This document shows positions 34,765 to 43,671 of a DNA stretch of 44,849 nt, piece after piece. Made by a program: the position numbers and the translations under genes. This DNA comes from a bacterium (GTDB lineage: Bacteria; JAJVIF01; JAGGVT01). How positions within the stretch are numbered: the first letter of the stretch is position 1; the number at the start of each line of letters is the position of its first letter. The DNA is taken from positions 1 through 44,849 of the forward strand of contig JAGGVT010000191.1 in the NCBI GenBank assembly GCA_021157815.1, read 5' to 3'. Below the pieces are notes generated by a model that worked only from the letters and a program-made list of their open reading frames with translations, had not been told where the DNA came from and ran no database searches.

Positions 34765-34897
34765 CCCCCCCCCCTTAATCCCCCCGCGAGCGGTGGGAAA
34801 TATTTTGTGCATTTGCAAACAATATCCAATCTATATACTTGTGAAGTGAAGAGACAAAATTCTCCCTCCCCGCTCGCGGGGAGGGCTGGGGTGGGGG
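34765..34897. repeat. G/C-rich inverted-repeat element upstream of the GT-C-like gene
   Basis: CCCCCCCCCC-TTAATCCCCCCGCGAGCGGTGGG (34765-34797) is the imperfect complement of CCCTCCCCGCTCGCGGGGAG-GGCTGGGGTGGGG (34864-34896). About 65 AT-rich bases separate the arms. Such elements are widely dispersed in bacterial genomes. No ORF inside. The rest of 34642-34982 is unremarkable apart from a promoter. Confidence 0.7.
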
Positions 34898-34935
34898 GCA
34901 TATGGCGCTATTTGAGCATGACATAAACTTCCAGC

Positions 34936-34964
34936 TTTAAAAAAGGTTCACGCGTGGCTATAAT
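34936..34964 (+). promoter_or_regulatory. Putative promoter for the GT-C-like membrane protein
   Basis: TTTAAA (34936-34941), 17-base spacer, TATAAT (34959-34964). Expected start near 34971, leaving a leader of about 12 bases before ATG 34983 and no Shine-Dalgarno. Confidence 0.5.
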
Positions 34965-34982
34965 CAAGCTTGATTAAAATAC

Positions 34983-36701
34983 ATGATACCATTGAGAAAA
35001 TATACTCCCTGGGTTCTTGTGCTGATTTTCGGTGCGATTTACCTGCTCACTCCCACAGTGCTGTACTACTGGGATGGTATCGTGTTCGCCTCACTGTGCG
35101 AGGAGGGCACTGTGCACGAGTTGATTCACCCGCATCATCTTTTATATAACCTATCTCTGGACATCGTGTATGAGATAATTCGCATGCATGTTCCAGGCTT
35201 TCGCTCACTTCCATTTCTAATCTGGGTTAGTTCGATATTTGGCGCGCTGACGATTTATTTCTCGCATTTGATTTTCAGGACAATTTTCAAACGAGAGGGG
35301 CTTGCAGTAGCGACAACGTCCTTCATGGGATTCTCATACACATTCTGGCATTTTTCCACTGATTCAAACGCGTATATTATCTCTGCGTTCTTTCCGGTTT
35401 TCGTGGCGTATTTATTGATTTCGATGAATGGCGCTCCAAAGCCGCGATTCAGGATGGTGTGGGCGTGCCTGGGATTCAGTGTTGGAATGTTGCTGCATCA
35501 GGTGGTCGTGTTTTTCTATCCGATTTACACTTTCTGGGTACTTGCATTCAAATTCAAAGACAGCAGGCTGAAGTTTCCGGCTGCCGCAAGATTGGCTTTA
35601 CTGTTTCTTCCCGCGATTATCACTGTCTCGGCTTATTTCCTGGTCGGACGAGTGTTTTTCCAGTTCCAATCGCTGGATGAATACTGGCAGTGGGCAACAG
35701 CATACGGGCATCAGCAAAGATGGTGGTTCGGAAGTGAAAATTCGGGTTTTCCCGCGTTCGCGAAAGCTATTGGCATCTCTCATCTGAAGTTGATGTTTTA
35801 CCCCGATTATATCCGCTTCGGATTATTCAGGTTTGATACTCTGACGTTTGAGGATATCGCGAAGAAATTACTGGCGCTTATCTCGCTTTTGACAGTATTT
35901 TTAGTGTTTATAAGAGGATTCGTTTACCTAATCGGGGCAATCGAGCGTCGTCGTTTTTACGCCGCGTTGCTTCTTTTGTGGATAATACCCTATTTCGTGT
36001 TTTTTACGTTTTTCACGCCGCAGTTTGAATTTTACAGGCTGTATTACCTGCTTCCAATTATGGTCATATTCGCGCTTGGGTTGAAAGGCTTTTTCGAAAA
36101 GCCATCGTATGAACATCTCGATTTGCCTATCCAGCCAAACAGGCTGTCAGGATGGGTTTTTGTTCTGTTAATGATTTTCGCTGTGTATAACGGTGTTGTA
36201 GGGATTCATCCGCAGATGTTTGAAGCGAACAATCGATGGCTTATGGACGCTAAAGCGTTTACTGCAAAAGCGCCCCGCGATGCTGTCATGGTCGTGCCCT
36301 GGTCGGATGAAAAAATGGAGGAATACAGCCGGGTCGCGAATCTCGCATCTTATTTTGGCACACAGGGAGTGCTGTTCGCTGAGCCGATAATTCAAATTGT
36401 AGGGCCGATGCCTGAAATTATCGGGCCACCTCCGATGCTGGATGATGAAATCAAACCGCGTGAATGGGATGAGGTCGAGATAAGACCGGGTTTATTCCCT
36501 GATATTGAAAAAGCGTTTTTTCATGTTGATTTGCTCAACATCCACAATGACGGCTGGCGTATTATCGCCTACAGGTTCCCGGATGTTAAAATCCCGCTAA
36601 AAGGAATCGTTCACCTTCCCAATGCTGAACGCTGCAAGACAGTCCGGTACGGCTCGATAGAATACCATCGGGGAAGGGATTTTTATTTGCAAACGGAATA
36701 G
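34983..36701 (+). CDS. Multi-pass membrane protein, GT-C glycosyltransferase-like
   Basis: 572 residues. About nine to eleven membrane helices up to residue about 430 (WVLVLIFGAIYLLTPTVLYY, FLIWVSSIFGALTIYFSHLIF, VGMLLHQVVVFFYPIYTFWVLAF, LALLFLPAIITVSAYFLVG, AALLLLWIIPYFVFFTFFTP), then a soluble C-terminal domain of about 140 residues. The first outer loop contains YYWDGIVFASLCEEGTVHELIHPHHLLYN, with the acidic residue soon after helix 1 and the HPHH cluster as seen in lipid-linked-sugar-dependent GT-C enzymes (PMT/ArnT/DUF2723 style). The C-terminal domain (DAVMVVPWSDEKMEEYSRVANL) is also typical. Likely transfers a sugar from a polyprenyl phosphate on the outer face of the inner membrane. 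Acceptor unknown. It stands alone with a short leader. Confidence 0.7.
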   Translation: MIPLRKYTPWVLVLIFGAIYLLTPTVLYYWDGIVFASLCEEGTVHELIHPHHLLYNLSLDIVYEIIRMHVPGFRSLPFLIWVSSIFGALTIYFSHLIFRTIFKREGLAVATTSFMGFSYTFWHFSTDSNAYIISAFFPVFVAYLLISMNGAPKPRFRMVWACLGFSVGMLLHQVVVFFYPIYTFWVLAFKFKDSRLKFPAAARLALLFLPAIITVSAYFLVGRVFFQFQSLDEYWQWATAYGHQQRWWFGSENSGFPAFAKAIGISHLKLMFYPDYIRFGLFRFDTLTFEDIAKKLLALISLLTVFLVFIRGFVYLIGAIERRRFYAALLLLWIIPYFVFFTFFTPQFEFYRLYYLLPIMVIFALGLKGFFEKPSYEHLDLPIQPNRLSGWVFVLLMIFAVYNGVVGIHPQMFEANNRWLMDAKAFTAKAPRDAVMVVPWSDEKMEEYSRVANLASYFGTQGVLFAEPIIQIVGPMPEIIGPPPMLDDEIKPREWDEVEIRPGLFPDIEKAFFHVDLLNIHNDGWRIIAYRFPDVKIPLKGIVHLPNAERCKTVRYGSIEYHRGRDFYLQTE

Positions 36702-36744
36702 CGGAAGTATGGAACATAATGGAATGAGGTCTCATCAAAAGGAT

Positions 36745-37146
36745 GGATTCCGGGTCAAGCCCGGAATGACAAACTACTGTCATTCTGTGAACTAATGTCA
36801 TTCTGTGAACTAATGTCATTCTGTGAACTACTGTCATTCCGTGAGTTACTGTCATTCTGTGAGTTACTGTCATTCCGTGAGTTACTGTCATTCCGTGAGT
36901 TACTGTCATTCTGTGAGTTACTGTCATTCCGTGAGTTACTGTCATTCTGTGAACTACTGTTATTCCGTGAGTTACTGTAATTCCGTGAGTTACTGTAATT
37001 CTGTGAACTAATGTCATTCCGTGAGTTACTGTAATTCTGTGAGTTACTGTAATTCTGTGAACTAATGTCATTCCGTGAGTTACTGTCATTCCGTGAGCTA
37101 CTGTCATTCCGTGAGTTACTGTCATTCCGGGCTTGACCCGGAATCC
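36745..37146. repeat. Nineteen 18-bp tandem units between perfect 26-bp inverted repeats
   Basis: Left arm 36745-36770 (GGATTCCGGGTCAAGCCCGG...) and right arm 37121-37146 are exact reverse complements. Between them, after 8 bases, lie exactly 19 copies of GTCATTCYGTGARYTAMT (36779-37120). The first bases of the unit (GTCATTCCG) are the same as the start of the right arm, so the array probably grew from the arm. The minus-strand ORF MTVTHGMTVAHG... is a by-product of the 18-bp period. Otherwise 36702-37201 has no gene. Confidence 0.93.
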
Positions 37147-37201
37147 ATTCTTTTAGCTTTCGTAAGTTAATATCATTTCTTTCTTTTTCATAAATCTCAA
37201 T

Positions 37202-37627
37202 ATGCCTAAAACACCACTAAAAGTCCTCTTTATATGTACAGGCAACTCCTGCAGAAGCCAGATGGCTGAGGGGTTGATTAATCACGATTTCAAAGGCCAG
37301 ATTGAGGCGAAAAGCGCGGGAGTCATGCCGTGTTATGTGCATCCAAACGCGATTAAGGCTCTTGATGAACTTGGTATTGATATAACGCATCACGAATCGC
37401 AGCATGTAAATGAATTTCAAAACGAATATTTTGATATTGTGATAACTCTGTGTGATTATGCTAAAAGCGTCTGCCCGGATTTCCCAAACGCCGATGAGGT
37501 TATCCACATGCCGTTCGATGACCCTATTAATGCTGCTGGCAGTGAAGAGGATATCCTGAATGAATATCGCCGCGTGCGTGATTTACTGAGAAATCAAATC
37601 GGTGATTTTCTCAGCAAACAACTTTAA
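37202..37627 (+). CDS. ArsC-type (LMW phosphatase fold) arsenate reductase or protein phosphatase
   Basis: 141 residues of the low-molecular-weight tyrosine phosphatase fold. P-loop CTGNSCRSQMAEG (nucleophile Cys at about residue 12), a redox segment LCDYAKSVCP in which two Cys (about 83 and 90) match the resolving cysteines of thioredoxin-coupled arsenate reductases, and HMPFDDP carrying the general acid Asp. The Cys pair favours ArsC (arsenate to arsenite) over a plain tyrosine phosphatase. No ars regulator or efflux pump is adjacent; the ArsR-type gene at 41714 is 4 kb away with other genes between. Starts at ATG or just before it at 37202. Confidence 0.85.
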   Translation: MPKTPLKVLFICTGNSCRSQMAEGLINHDFKGQIEAKSAGVMPCYVHPNAIKALDELGIDITHHESQHVNEFQNEYFDIVITLCDYAKSVCPDFPNADEVIHMPFDDPINAAGSEEDILNEYRRVRDLLRNQIGDFLSKQL

Positions 37628-37721
37628 AAAAGTGATACATAATAATCCAAAATCAGTTATAATTACGCATGGTTCTTTAAATAATTACTCCTTAAAAACA
37701 ATAATAGTGAGGTTTCAAGAA

Positions 37722-40409
37722 ATGAGATATTTTTCACATTTATTGATTGCACTACTAGTTTTGATTTTCGCTGGATGCTCCTCAAGTGCAACCAATCCGG
37801 TTACCAGTGTAAATCCTGTTAATGGCAATCAGGCTAATGCAATCGACACGCTGCCTGTAATCGCGTTCGACGGTTCAGGCGCAATCGGCTTGATGGGTGC
37901 TTATGGTGTCAGTATCAATCTTGATGAAATGACATTTGACATTACGCCGCTAAGAACATCGGCGTTGGGTGAATCATACATTGTCAGTGGAAAGGCATTT
38001 TTCACAATGACACCTTGCTCTGATTGTTTACAAATCGATAATATCAGCATGGATTTGGATGGCAACATCGTTCTTGGTCTAACAGTCAAACATCCATTCC
38101 CCAAAGGCGACACTTTGAAACCGCCAACCGCGGTTAACCGCCTTGATTTGGATGTTTTCGACCTTGCGGTTGTTATGCTGCCTGTTGAAGTAACTGCTGA
38201 TATTTATTCGTTGACTGGTGCTCAGACATATCCAGGCGTTCTTATCAACGCGGATGGTTACACTACAGAACTGGCAAATGTTGTGGATGACGCATCAGCA
38301 TTGCCCTATAAAATCTGTTTCGAGGATGCCAACAACAACAGGTTCGAAATGGGCACTGACTATCAGCCGTTCGATATGGTTATAAATCCGGGTGCCGGAC
38401 TGAATTTCGAGCTTTGGTTAACGATGGGTTACGGCGCGAGCGCAAAAAAACCGCAAAGGCTGAATCCATCATATTACATTCCTGAGTTCAACCGCAAATC
38501 CGCGTGGAAAGTTGTTGTTACTCCACCTGAGGGCGAAGACCCGCCGGCAGCTGGAAACACATGGACCAGCGCGGATACAACAACTGATTTTACAGTTACG
38601 ATTGATATTTATGACTGGAACCACGGCGCAACAATAGCTGTTGGAGAATATCCTGATCCTGCGAATCCGGATTATATCAGCGCGTCATCGGATATCAGCG
38701 CGGTTACAGTTGAGGTTCCGGGAATGACGTCAGCGATTGTTTCAGCTTCCACAGTTGATACAACACAGAACGGCTGGGATGATCCGTTGACTTATACAGC
38801 ATCTTTCCCAAATGAAAATGCTATTGCGGAAGGCGTTTATCAGGGACTTGTGAAAGTAACAGATTCGAGAATCCCCGGTGTATCCGCTTACGGTGGTGAA
38901 ACAGATACACTCGTTCATGCTCCTGATGGAATCATTCTTGAATGGTACAACATGAATGAATTCGCGACTTACCAGACATTCCCCGCGACTGTTGTTGTCG
39001 GAAGCACGATTGAACTGACATCGCCAAATGGCGGCGAGAACATCGGGGTTTACTGCATTCACGATATCACATGGAACACAATTCTATATACCGGTGATAT
39101 CAAACTGGAATACTCCAAAGACGGTTTCGTTTCTGATATCAACGAGATTATCGCCGCGACTGAGGATGATGGTATTTATAGCTGGGTGATTCCGGATGAT
39201 CCATCCACAACGGTTAGAGTCCGGGCATCGCTTGTGGATATACCCACTGTTTACGATGATTCAGACGCTGATTTCGCAATAATTCAAAATACTTTCTCAG
39301 TTGTGCTAGACGGGAATTACAGTTTCGATTCATCACGCCCTGATATTTCACCATCAATTATTACCAAACCAAACGGGGATGTGATTTGCAGCTATTGCCG
39401 TTGTTACTATGGTACCAGTTACACATCAGATTACGGGTACTCACCAAACAGCGGTGCAAGCTGGATTGAGCCATACTATGTAACGTGGGGTGGCAGTGCT
39501 GGAAACATGTCCACAATGGCAATTGATGCTGTCGGCGATGCATATCACAAGATTCACAGAGGGGGTAGCAGCTTAATCGTTCGATTCTCATCCGCCTCGC
39601 CAAATTCAGGAGTTTACCTGACAGCCGCAACACATGGAATGGCTCTAATTTTCACACATGATGGTCTGGCAGTCGAGTTCGGTGATTTTGGCAATACAAT
39701 TCGATATAAGAAGGGAACTGATCCGAACAGCCCGTTTTACAACGGCGATTGGACAGCCTGGATCAGCGCACCGCAATATACCGCAGTTCCATCACCGTCA
39801 AGATTGTCTCAAACACTGAATATCATTAAAGACCCGACAAACGCCATTTACATGGTTTACTACTCATCCAATGCGAGTGATACATGGATTCGAATGGCAT
39901 ATAATTCAGATGGCGAAGCATTGACATGGGATTATAACAATGATGTTTACGACGGCTCCGCAGACGGATATGATTGCGCGCGTGACCCAAGTCTGTGGCT
40001 TGATTCGGATTCCGACTGGCACAGTGCGTTTATCCTGCACACCAATTCGCCTTCATCCACGGAAAGCATTGCTTATGTGCGTTCTGATGATGCTCTCGCA
40101 TGGTCAACTCCGGTTACTGTTTATGAAGTATCGGGAGCGGATGTTCTGGATTGGGTTACTGTTACTGCGGTAACATGCGGATGTAATGAAATTGCCGTTA
40201 TAACCTATCAGGAAAACGATATTGTTTACCTTACATATAGCTGGAATCTGGGGCAGACATGGCAGACACCAACTCAGCTAAGTACCGGAGCTGACTGCAA
40301 AGCCGGCACCTGCGTTACTGATGATGATTACGTACTCACATGCTGGGAGCATGACGAGGTAACTGACAAAAGGATTGAAGTTATCCGCGCTCATTTCGAG
40401 CAGGATTAG
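37722..40409 (+). CDS. Lipoprotein of the CxxC beta-domain family with KNH-like and sialidase-like modules
   Basis: 895 residues from ATG 37722 (SD TGAGG, 9 bases upstream). The track start 40 codons earlier overlaps arsC and is wrong because the signal MRYFSHLLIALLVLIFAGC (lipobox Cys19) begins here. Shared domain about 46-260: GAYGVSINLDEMTFDITPLR, TPCSDCLQI (Cys99/Cys102), VNRLDLDVFDLAVVMLP. Ig-like region about 280-422 (DFTVTIDIYDW...GVYQGLVKVTDSR). Residues about 428-518 (ELTSPNGGENIGVYCIHDITW...KLEYSKDGF) resemble the Kre9/KNH-like module. Residues about 526-894 are BNR/sialidase-like blades (SYCRCYYGTSYTSDYGYSPN, SWNLGQTWQTPTQLS). Same first two domains as the proteins at 8932 and 23185. 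A strong terminator follows. Confidence 0.78.
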   Translation: MRYFSHLLIALLVLIFAGCSSSATNPVTSVNPVNGNQANAIDTLPVIAFDGSGAIGLMGAYGVSINLDEMTFDITPLRTSALGESYIVSGKAFFTMTPCSDCLQIDNISMDLDGNIVLGLTVKHPFPKGDTLKPPTAVNRLDLDVFDLAVVMLPVEVTADIYSLTGAQTYPGVLINADGYTTELANVVDDASALPYKICFEDANNNRFEMGTDYQPFDMVINPGAGLNFELWLTMGYGASAKKPQRLNPSYYIPEFNRKSAWKVVVTPPEGEDPPAAGNTWTSADTTTDFTVTIDIYDWNHGATIAVGEYPDPANPDYISASSDISAVTVEVPGMTSAIVSASTVDTTQNGWDDPLTYTASFPNENAIAEGVYQGLVKVTDSRIPGVSAYGGETDTLVHAPDGIILEWYNMNEFATYQTFPATVVVGSTIELTSPNGGENIGVYCIHDITWNTILYTGDIKLEYSKDGFVSDINEIIAATEDDGIYSWVIPDDPSTTVRVRASLVDIPTVYDDSDADFAIIQNTFSVVLDGNYSFDSSRPDISPSIITKPNGDVICSYCRCYYGTSYTSDYGYSPNSGASWIEPYYVTWGGSAGNMSTMAIDAVGDAYHKIHRGGSSLIVRFSSASPNSGVYLTAATHGMALIFTHDGLAVEFGDFGNTIRYKKGTDPNSPFYNGDWTAWISAPQYTAVPSPSRLSQTLNIIKDPTNAIYMVYYSSNASDTWIRMAYNSDGEALTWDYNNDVYDGSADGYDCARDPSLWLDSDSDWHSAFILHTNSPSSTESIAYVRSDDALAWSTPVTVYEVSGADVLDWVTVTAVTCGCNEIAVITYQENDIVYLTYSWNLGQTWQTPTQLSTGADCKAGTCVTDDDYVLTCWEHDEVTDKRIEVIRAHFEQD

Positions 40410-40439
40410 ACATTGATTCCAGTTTTAATACCGGAAAAA

Positions 40440-40468
40440 AACACCCCGGATGAATATTCCGGGGTGTT
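40440..40468 (+). terminator. Intrinsic terminator after the sialidase-like lipoprotein
   Basis: AACACCCCGGA (40440-40450), loop TGAATAT, TCCGGGGTGTT (40458-40468), then TGTATTTG, with A-rich DNA before it. Eleven-bp stem, 30 bases after the stop codon. Confidence 0.85.
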
Positions 40469-40595
40469 TGTATTTGTATAAAGGGGACAGCGCCCTTTTA
40501 TGTCGCTGATTATACCTGCGTTTCCGAACGACCTTGTTTGCATTTAACGCATTATCTTCATATACATCGCTTTCTGTATGGCCATTCGAGCAGTA

Positions 40596-40621
40596 CCCCG
40601 GCGAAGGGACGCCGGGTTACA
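40596..40621 (+). repeat. Hairpin repeat overlapping the GNAT stop codon
   Basis: CCCCGGCGAAGGGACGCCGG followed by GTTACA. On the minus strand its end TGTAACCCGG supplies the TAA (40619-40617) that ends the GNAT gene. Confidence 0.85.
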
Positions 40622-41519
40622 ATTTCAACAATTCCAGCGGATACTCGTATATTATGGAATCGAGTTCCTGTTCCCAGCTTGTAAATCCCATTTGCTTGAG
40701 CCAATCCAGCATTTGCGGATAGTCCGGGACAAATAGTTCAATATGGCTTTTGCCTTCTTTTTCAGGTGCGATTGTTTTTATGTGGCTTATCAGAGCATCA
40801 GCATATTTGTATTCCAGTGCATCAAGGAATGTCAGGCTGATTCGCTCGTTAAATATAATCAACGCAATTGCCTTGATTTCATCATCGAGCGTAATACCCA
40901 TGCACATATCTTTGTCGATGAAATACTCCTCGATTAATTTGTCTGAATAGGGATGCACAATCCAGTCGAAATTAAGAAGTCCTTTGAGCTTATTAAAATA
41001 CTCGGCGTTTTTCAGCCAGGAGAAAATGCTGTCCTTATCTTTGAATATTGTTACTGGATATGCGCTATCAAGTTTTTCGATTTCATCCTTTTGGAATTCA
41101 AGTTCCTTTATCGAGCGCTTGATGATTGCCTTAAATCCCAGCCGTTCGGAAACAGCGATTGATTCATGGTTGCCGATATATGTTGCAAACCTAAGCGATG
41201 TTAAATTAGAATCTTTCTTTGCCAGTTCAATGAAGTGCTTCGTTACGGTATCAGCAACTCCCTTCGCTTTGGCGTCAGGATTTTTCCGCAAGGACTGCAT
41301 CCAGGCATCCGTTTCGGTTAGATATGTAAGTTTCGCGCATCCGATTAACTCGCCATCGTGTTCAACCGCGGTGAATTCACCTTTGGATTGAAGCAGCCAG
41401 TCATCGAACACCCTTTCGAACATGCTCGCACTGTTCCAGATTTTGCTGGTTATCTGTATCAGAGTTTCCTTATCCTCAGGACGCATTTTTCTGATTATTA
41501 AATCTTCGTTCATATTCAC
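40617..41519 (-). CDS. GNAT-family acetyltransferase, two-domain
   Basis: 300 residues. N-terminal GNAT fold: LIIRKMRPEDKETLIQI, a hydrophobic strand GEFTAVEHDGELIGCAKLTYL, an acetyl-CoA-loop-like region KAKGVADTVTKHFIELAKKD (the R/Q-x-x-G-x-A element is weak), and LRFATYIGNHESIAVSERLGFKAI, where N-x-x-S-x-x-(x)-x-x-x-GF is the typical last helix and strand. Residues about 150-300 form a second, degenerate acetyltransferase-like half (ECYIDKDMCMGITLDDEIKAIALIIF-like strand pair). Substrate unknown. The last codons PLELLKL are followed by a TAA that belongs to a hairpin repeat, so the original C-terminus may have differed. No neighbour shares the strand. Confidence 0.8.
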   Translation of the reverse strand: MNMNEDLIIRKMRPEDKETLIQITSKIWNSASMFERVFDDWLLQSKGEFTAVEHDGELIGCAKLTYLTETDAWMQSLRKNPDAKAKGVADTVTKHFIELAKKDSNLTSLRFATYIGNHESIAVSERLGFKAIIKRSIKELEFQKDEIEKLDSAYPVTIFKDKDSIFSWLKNAEYFNKLKGLLNFDWIVHPYSDKLIEEYFIDKDMCMGITLDDEIKAIALIIFNERISLTFLDALEYKYADALISHIKTIAPEKEGKSHIELFVPDYPQMLDWLKQMGFTSWEQELDSIIYEYPLELLKL

Positions 41520-41713
41520 ATTATATCACCATCCATATTTTTGCATGATAATTATAGTGCTTACAGTAAGTAAAGAGAAAAATCCTGAAAGAATCGGTAT
41601 TCATGTTTGAATCATCACCCGTGTAAAGAAATATTACAGCATGACAATTGACTATTTTGTGATTTATTGCCATAATTTCTTCTGGTAAAAATATCTTTAT
41701 AGGGAATTTGATT

Positions 41714-42274
41714 ATGGGAATTCAAGAAATAGATGCATGTTATGTTATGAAACTCAAAGCTCTCAGTGAGACGACTCGTCTCAAGATGATTCCTCATCTT
41801 TCTGAGCCTCGGACTGTGAAACAGATTGCTGATATCCTGGAAGTGGATCATCACGCGCTCTATCATCACATGCGTGTTCTTGAAAAAGCAAAGATTGTTG
41901 AGCTGGTTAAAACCAGAAAAATTGGGAATATCGTTGAAAAATATTTCACACTGACAGATAACTGGGTCGTGATGCTCGGTTCATCGGAGCATTTCGGCGT
42001 AGCAAATTTAAGCCCGTTAATCCGCCAGATGGTTCTGACAATGCTGGAGGATTTGACTAAATCCTCACAGATCCCTGAAGAGTCAGCATCCATTTACAGG
42101 CTCTATTTCAAATTCAACTCTGAAGATATCAAGTCGAAACAACATAAGCTAAAGAAACTGTTTGAGGATTTCATTAAAGAGATTGAAAAGATAGAAGACA
42201 AGGATGGCGATTTTATATACTCGTTGAATCTGTTGCTGTTCAAAATGGGAGAACCGCTAAAAGAAGCAAAATAG
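41714..42274 (+). CDS. ArsR-type winged-helix transcriptional regulator
   Basis: 187 residues from ATG 41714 (SD AGGGA, 8 bases upstream). The track uses a TTG two codons earlier. Residues about 5-80 form the winged helix: LKALSETTRLKMIPHLSEPRTVKQIADILEVDHHALYHHMRVLEKAKIVELVKTRKIGNIVEKYFTLT, with recognition helix VDHHALYHHMRVLE and the GNIVEKYF wing. The C-terminal 100 residues are helical and lack the CVC-type metal site of true ArsR, so the effector is unknown. Similar to HTH_20 regulators that may act on their own promoter. The upstream region has no clear palindrome. A bidirectional terminator follows. Confidence 0.85.
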   Translation: MGIQEIDACYVMKLKALSETTRLKMIPHLSEPRTVKQIADILEVDHHALYHHMRVLEKAKIVELVKTRKIGNIVEKYFTLTDNWVVMLGSSEHFGVANLSPLIRQMVLTMLEDLTKSSQIPEESASIYRLYFKFNSEDIKSKQHKLKKLFEDFIKEIEKIEDKDGDFIYSLNLLLFKMGEPLKEAK

Positions 42275-42291
42275 AATCCGGTTTTTGGAAT

Positions 42292-42327
42292 AAAAATAGC
42301 AGAGGGCTTAAACCATCTGCTATTTTT
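42292..42327. terminator. Bidirectional terminator between the ArsR-type and DUF4384-like genes
   Basis: AAAAATAGCAGA (42292-42303), 12-base loop, TCTGCTATTTTT (42316-42327). Twelve-bp stem with the T-run included on both strands, between convergent genes. Confidence 0.85.
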
Positions 42328-42378
42328 ATATGCGATACAAGGGCACAGCAAACGGCGCCCCTACTCTAATTCTAATTA

Positions 42379-43671
42379 TTAGAAATTGACATCCACGAGT
42401 ATCTCAATAGGACCAATACCATGCATGTTCGGATTCGAGCTCGGCAGGAGCCTGAATTCGTTCAAGCCGTTCATTAAAAATCCCTGTAATGGAATCGAGA
42501 TGAACGGGTCATTACCGCCGCCGTAAATAGGAACAATCTGACCGTTAAGGTAAAAGTCGAAATCGCTTGGCATCTGTCGAGTCCAGCTGCCATCGGGTCC
42601 CTCATGCTCCCATGTGTTTGTCGAGGGGAATCTGAAAGTCATGCCATTCGGCGCCGGATTGTTTCCGTCGAAATAAAATTTACCGCCGAGGTAACCATCC
42701 TCGCCGAAAATGAACGAACCATAATTGATGTTGGCATTGAAAACAAAATCCTGCAGATTTGTTCTGACACCATTGACCCCGGGGACAATGTAATACCTTT
42801 GCCCATGCGGCATGTACGGTGTCCCGCCGGGATAGCCGTAATACATGGGACGGTTGTAGTAGTACGGGAAATAATAGGGATACGGATTGTAGTTGCGGCT
42901 TACATATCCGTTAGGGTAGAAATAGTAGGTCGGGCCAAGTTCACTAAGCGGCACCGCGTCTTTAATCCCAAGATCTTGTTGTGGTGATCTATAGTTTTGA
43001 TTATTTCCTCTGTAGTAATTTGGTGAGTTGTAGTAGTACCTTTTTTGGTTATACGCCCCCGGAGGATTACCGCCCTGTCCACCATAATTCGGTGTGTTGT
43101 AGCCATCGTGATTTGAATACGGCGCATTCGGAGCCATCGAATTGACATAATCCTTAATAAAAAAATGGCAGAAACTGACCGATTCTACACCGGGAGGAAA
43201 TGAGTCGGCATCGGGATTTTTCGCCACCTGCGCGATTACATGTTTGTCCAACGGGCTTCTACCGGCAATCAGAATCACCGATCCCCTGCCCTCCACAGGG
43301 GGAAGGTTGAATTTGTATTTATGAATCGGGTTTTGAGTCGGAACCATATGCATGTATTTATTCGTAAAAAGAGGCATTATTTGTCCATCTGGTGAGTATG
43401 CCAGCATGGTTAGATGTTTGTAGAACTGGCTCTTGTAATGCAGAGTTAATTGCGAGCCGGGAAGTAGGTAGCCGCCCTCAGGGATTTTCTCGCCGGGCCA
43501 TACGGATGCGATATCCGGGTGGAAATCCTCCGCGTTGTCGAGGCGGTTTATATCATCGATGAACCATTCGATTTTGCCATCCCTGATATCGTTTGACGCG
43601 GATGCTGTGCCGGTCATTGCCAGCGGAATCAGGACAATCAGAGTAATCATTAGTATTCGTAGATATTTCAT
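42379..43671 (-). CDS. Secreted DUF4384-like protein with Tyr/Pro/Asn-rich linker
   Basis: 430 residues from ATG 43671 (GAGG 9 bases upstream). The track start 18 codons earlier lacks a signal sequence. Signal peptide MKYLRILMITLIVLIPLAMTGTASA. Residues about 35-170 fit a DUF4384-like domain: VWPGEKIPEGGYLLPGSQLTLHYKSQFYKHLTMLAYSPDGQIMPLFTN, where a strand after an x-x-PGD/S-x-L turn ends in DGxxxxLFPN-like residues. Then about 120 residues of low complexity rich in Tyr, Asn, Pro and Gly (NPYPYYFPYYYNRPMYYGYPGG), and a C-terminal beta domain (about 310-430, FIFGEDGYLGGKFYFDG...GFLMNGLNEFRLLPSS). DUF4384 domains are often found with kinases, peptidases and surface systems. The aromatic linker suggests a wall- or surface-exposed spacer. 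Function unknown. Confidence 0.6.
   Translation of the reverse strand: MKYLRILMITLIVLIPLAMTGTASASNDIRDGKIEWFIDDINRLDNAEDFHPDIASVWPGEKIPEGGYLLPGSQLTLHYKSQFYKHLTMLAYSPDGQIMPLFTNKYMHMVPTQNPIHKYKFNLPPVEGRGSVILIAGRSPLDKHVIAQVAKNPDADSFPPGVESVSFCHFFIKDYVNSMAPNAPYSNHDGYNTPNYGGQGGNPPGAYNQKRYYYNSPNYYRGNNQNYRSPQQDLGIKDAVPLSELGPTYYFYPNGYVSRNYNPYPYYFPYYYNRPMYYGYPGGTPYMPHGQRYYIVPGVNGVRTNLQDFVFNANINYGSFIFGEDGYLGGKFYFDGNNPAPNGMTFRFPSTNTWEHEGPDGSWTRQMPSDFDFYLNGQIVPIYGGGNDPFISIPLQGFLMNGLNEFRLLPSSNPNMHGIGPIEILVDVNF

Noticed and set aside
36586-37125. 179-residue minus-strand ORF with MTVTHG repeats
   Set aside because: It is the translation of the 18-bp tandem array plus antisense of the GT-C-like gene. No SD or signal, and the opposite strand also stays open because 18 is a multiple of 3.
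37602-37721. Upstream 40 codons of the sialidase-like lipoprotein
   Set aside because: They overlap arsC and precede a complete lipoprotein signal with its own SD at 37722.
41714-42274. ArsR-type gene as the regulator of the ArsC-like gene at 37202
   Set aside because: It is 4 kb away with unrelated genes and terminators between, and it lacks a metal-binding Cys pair.
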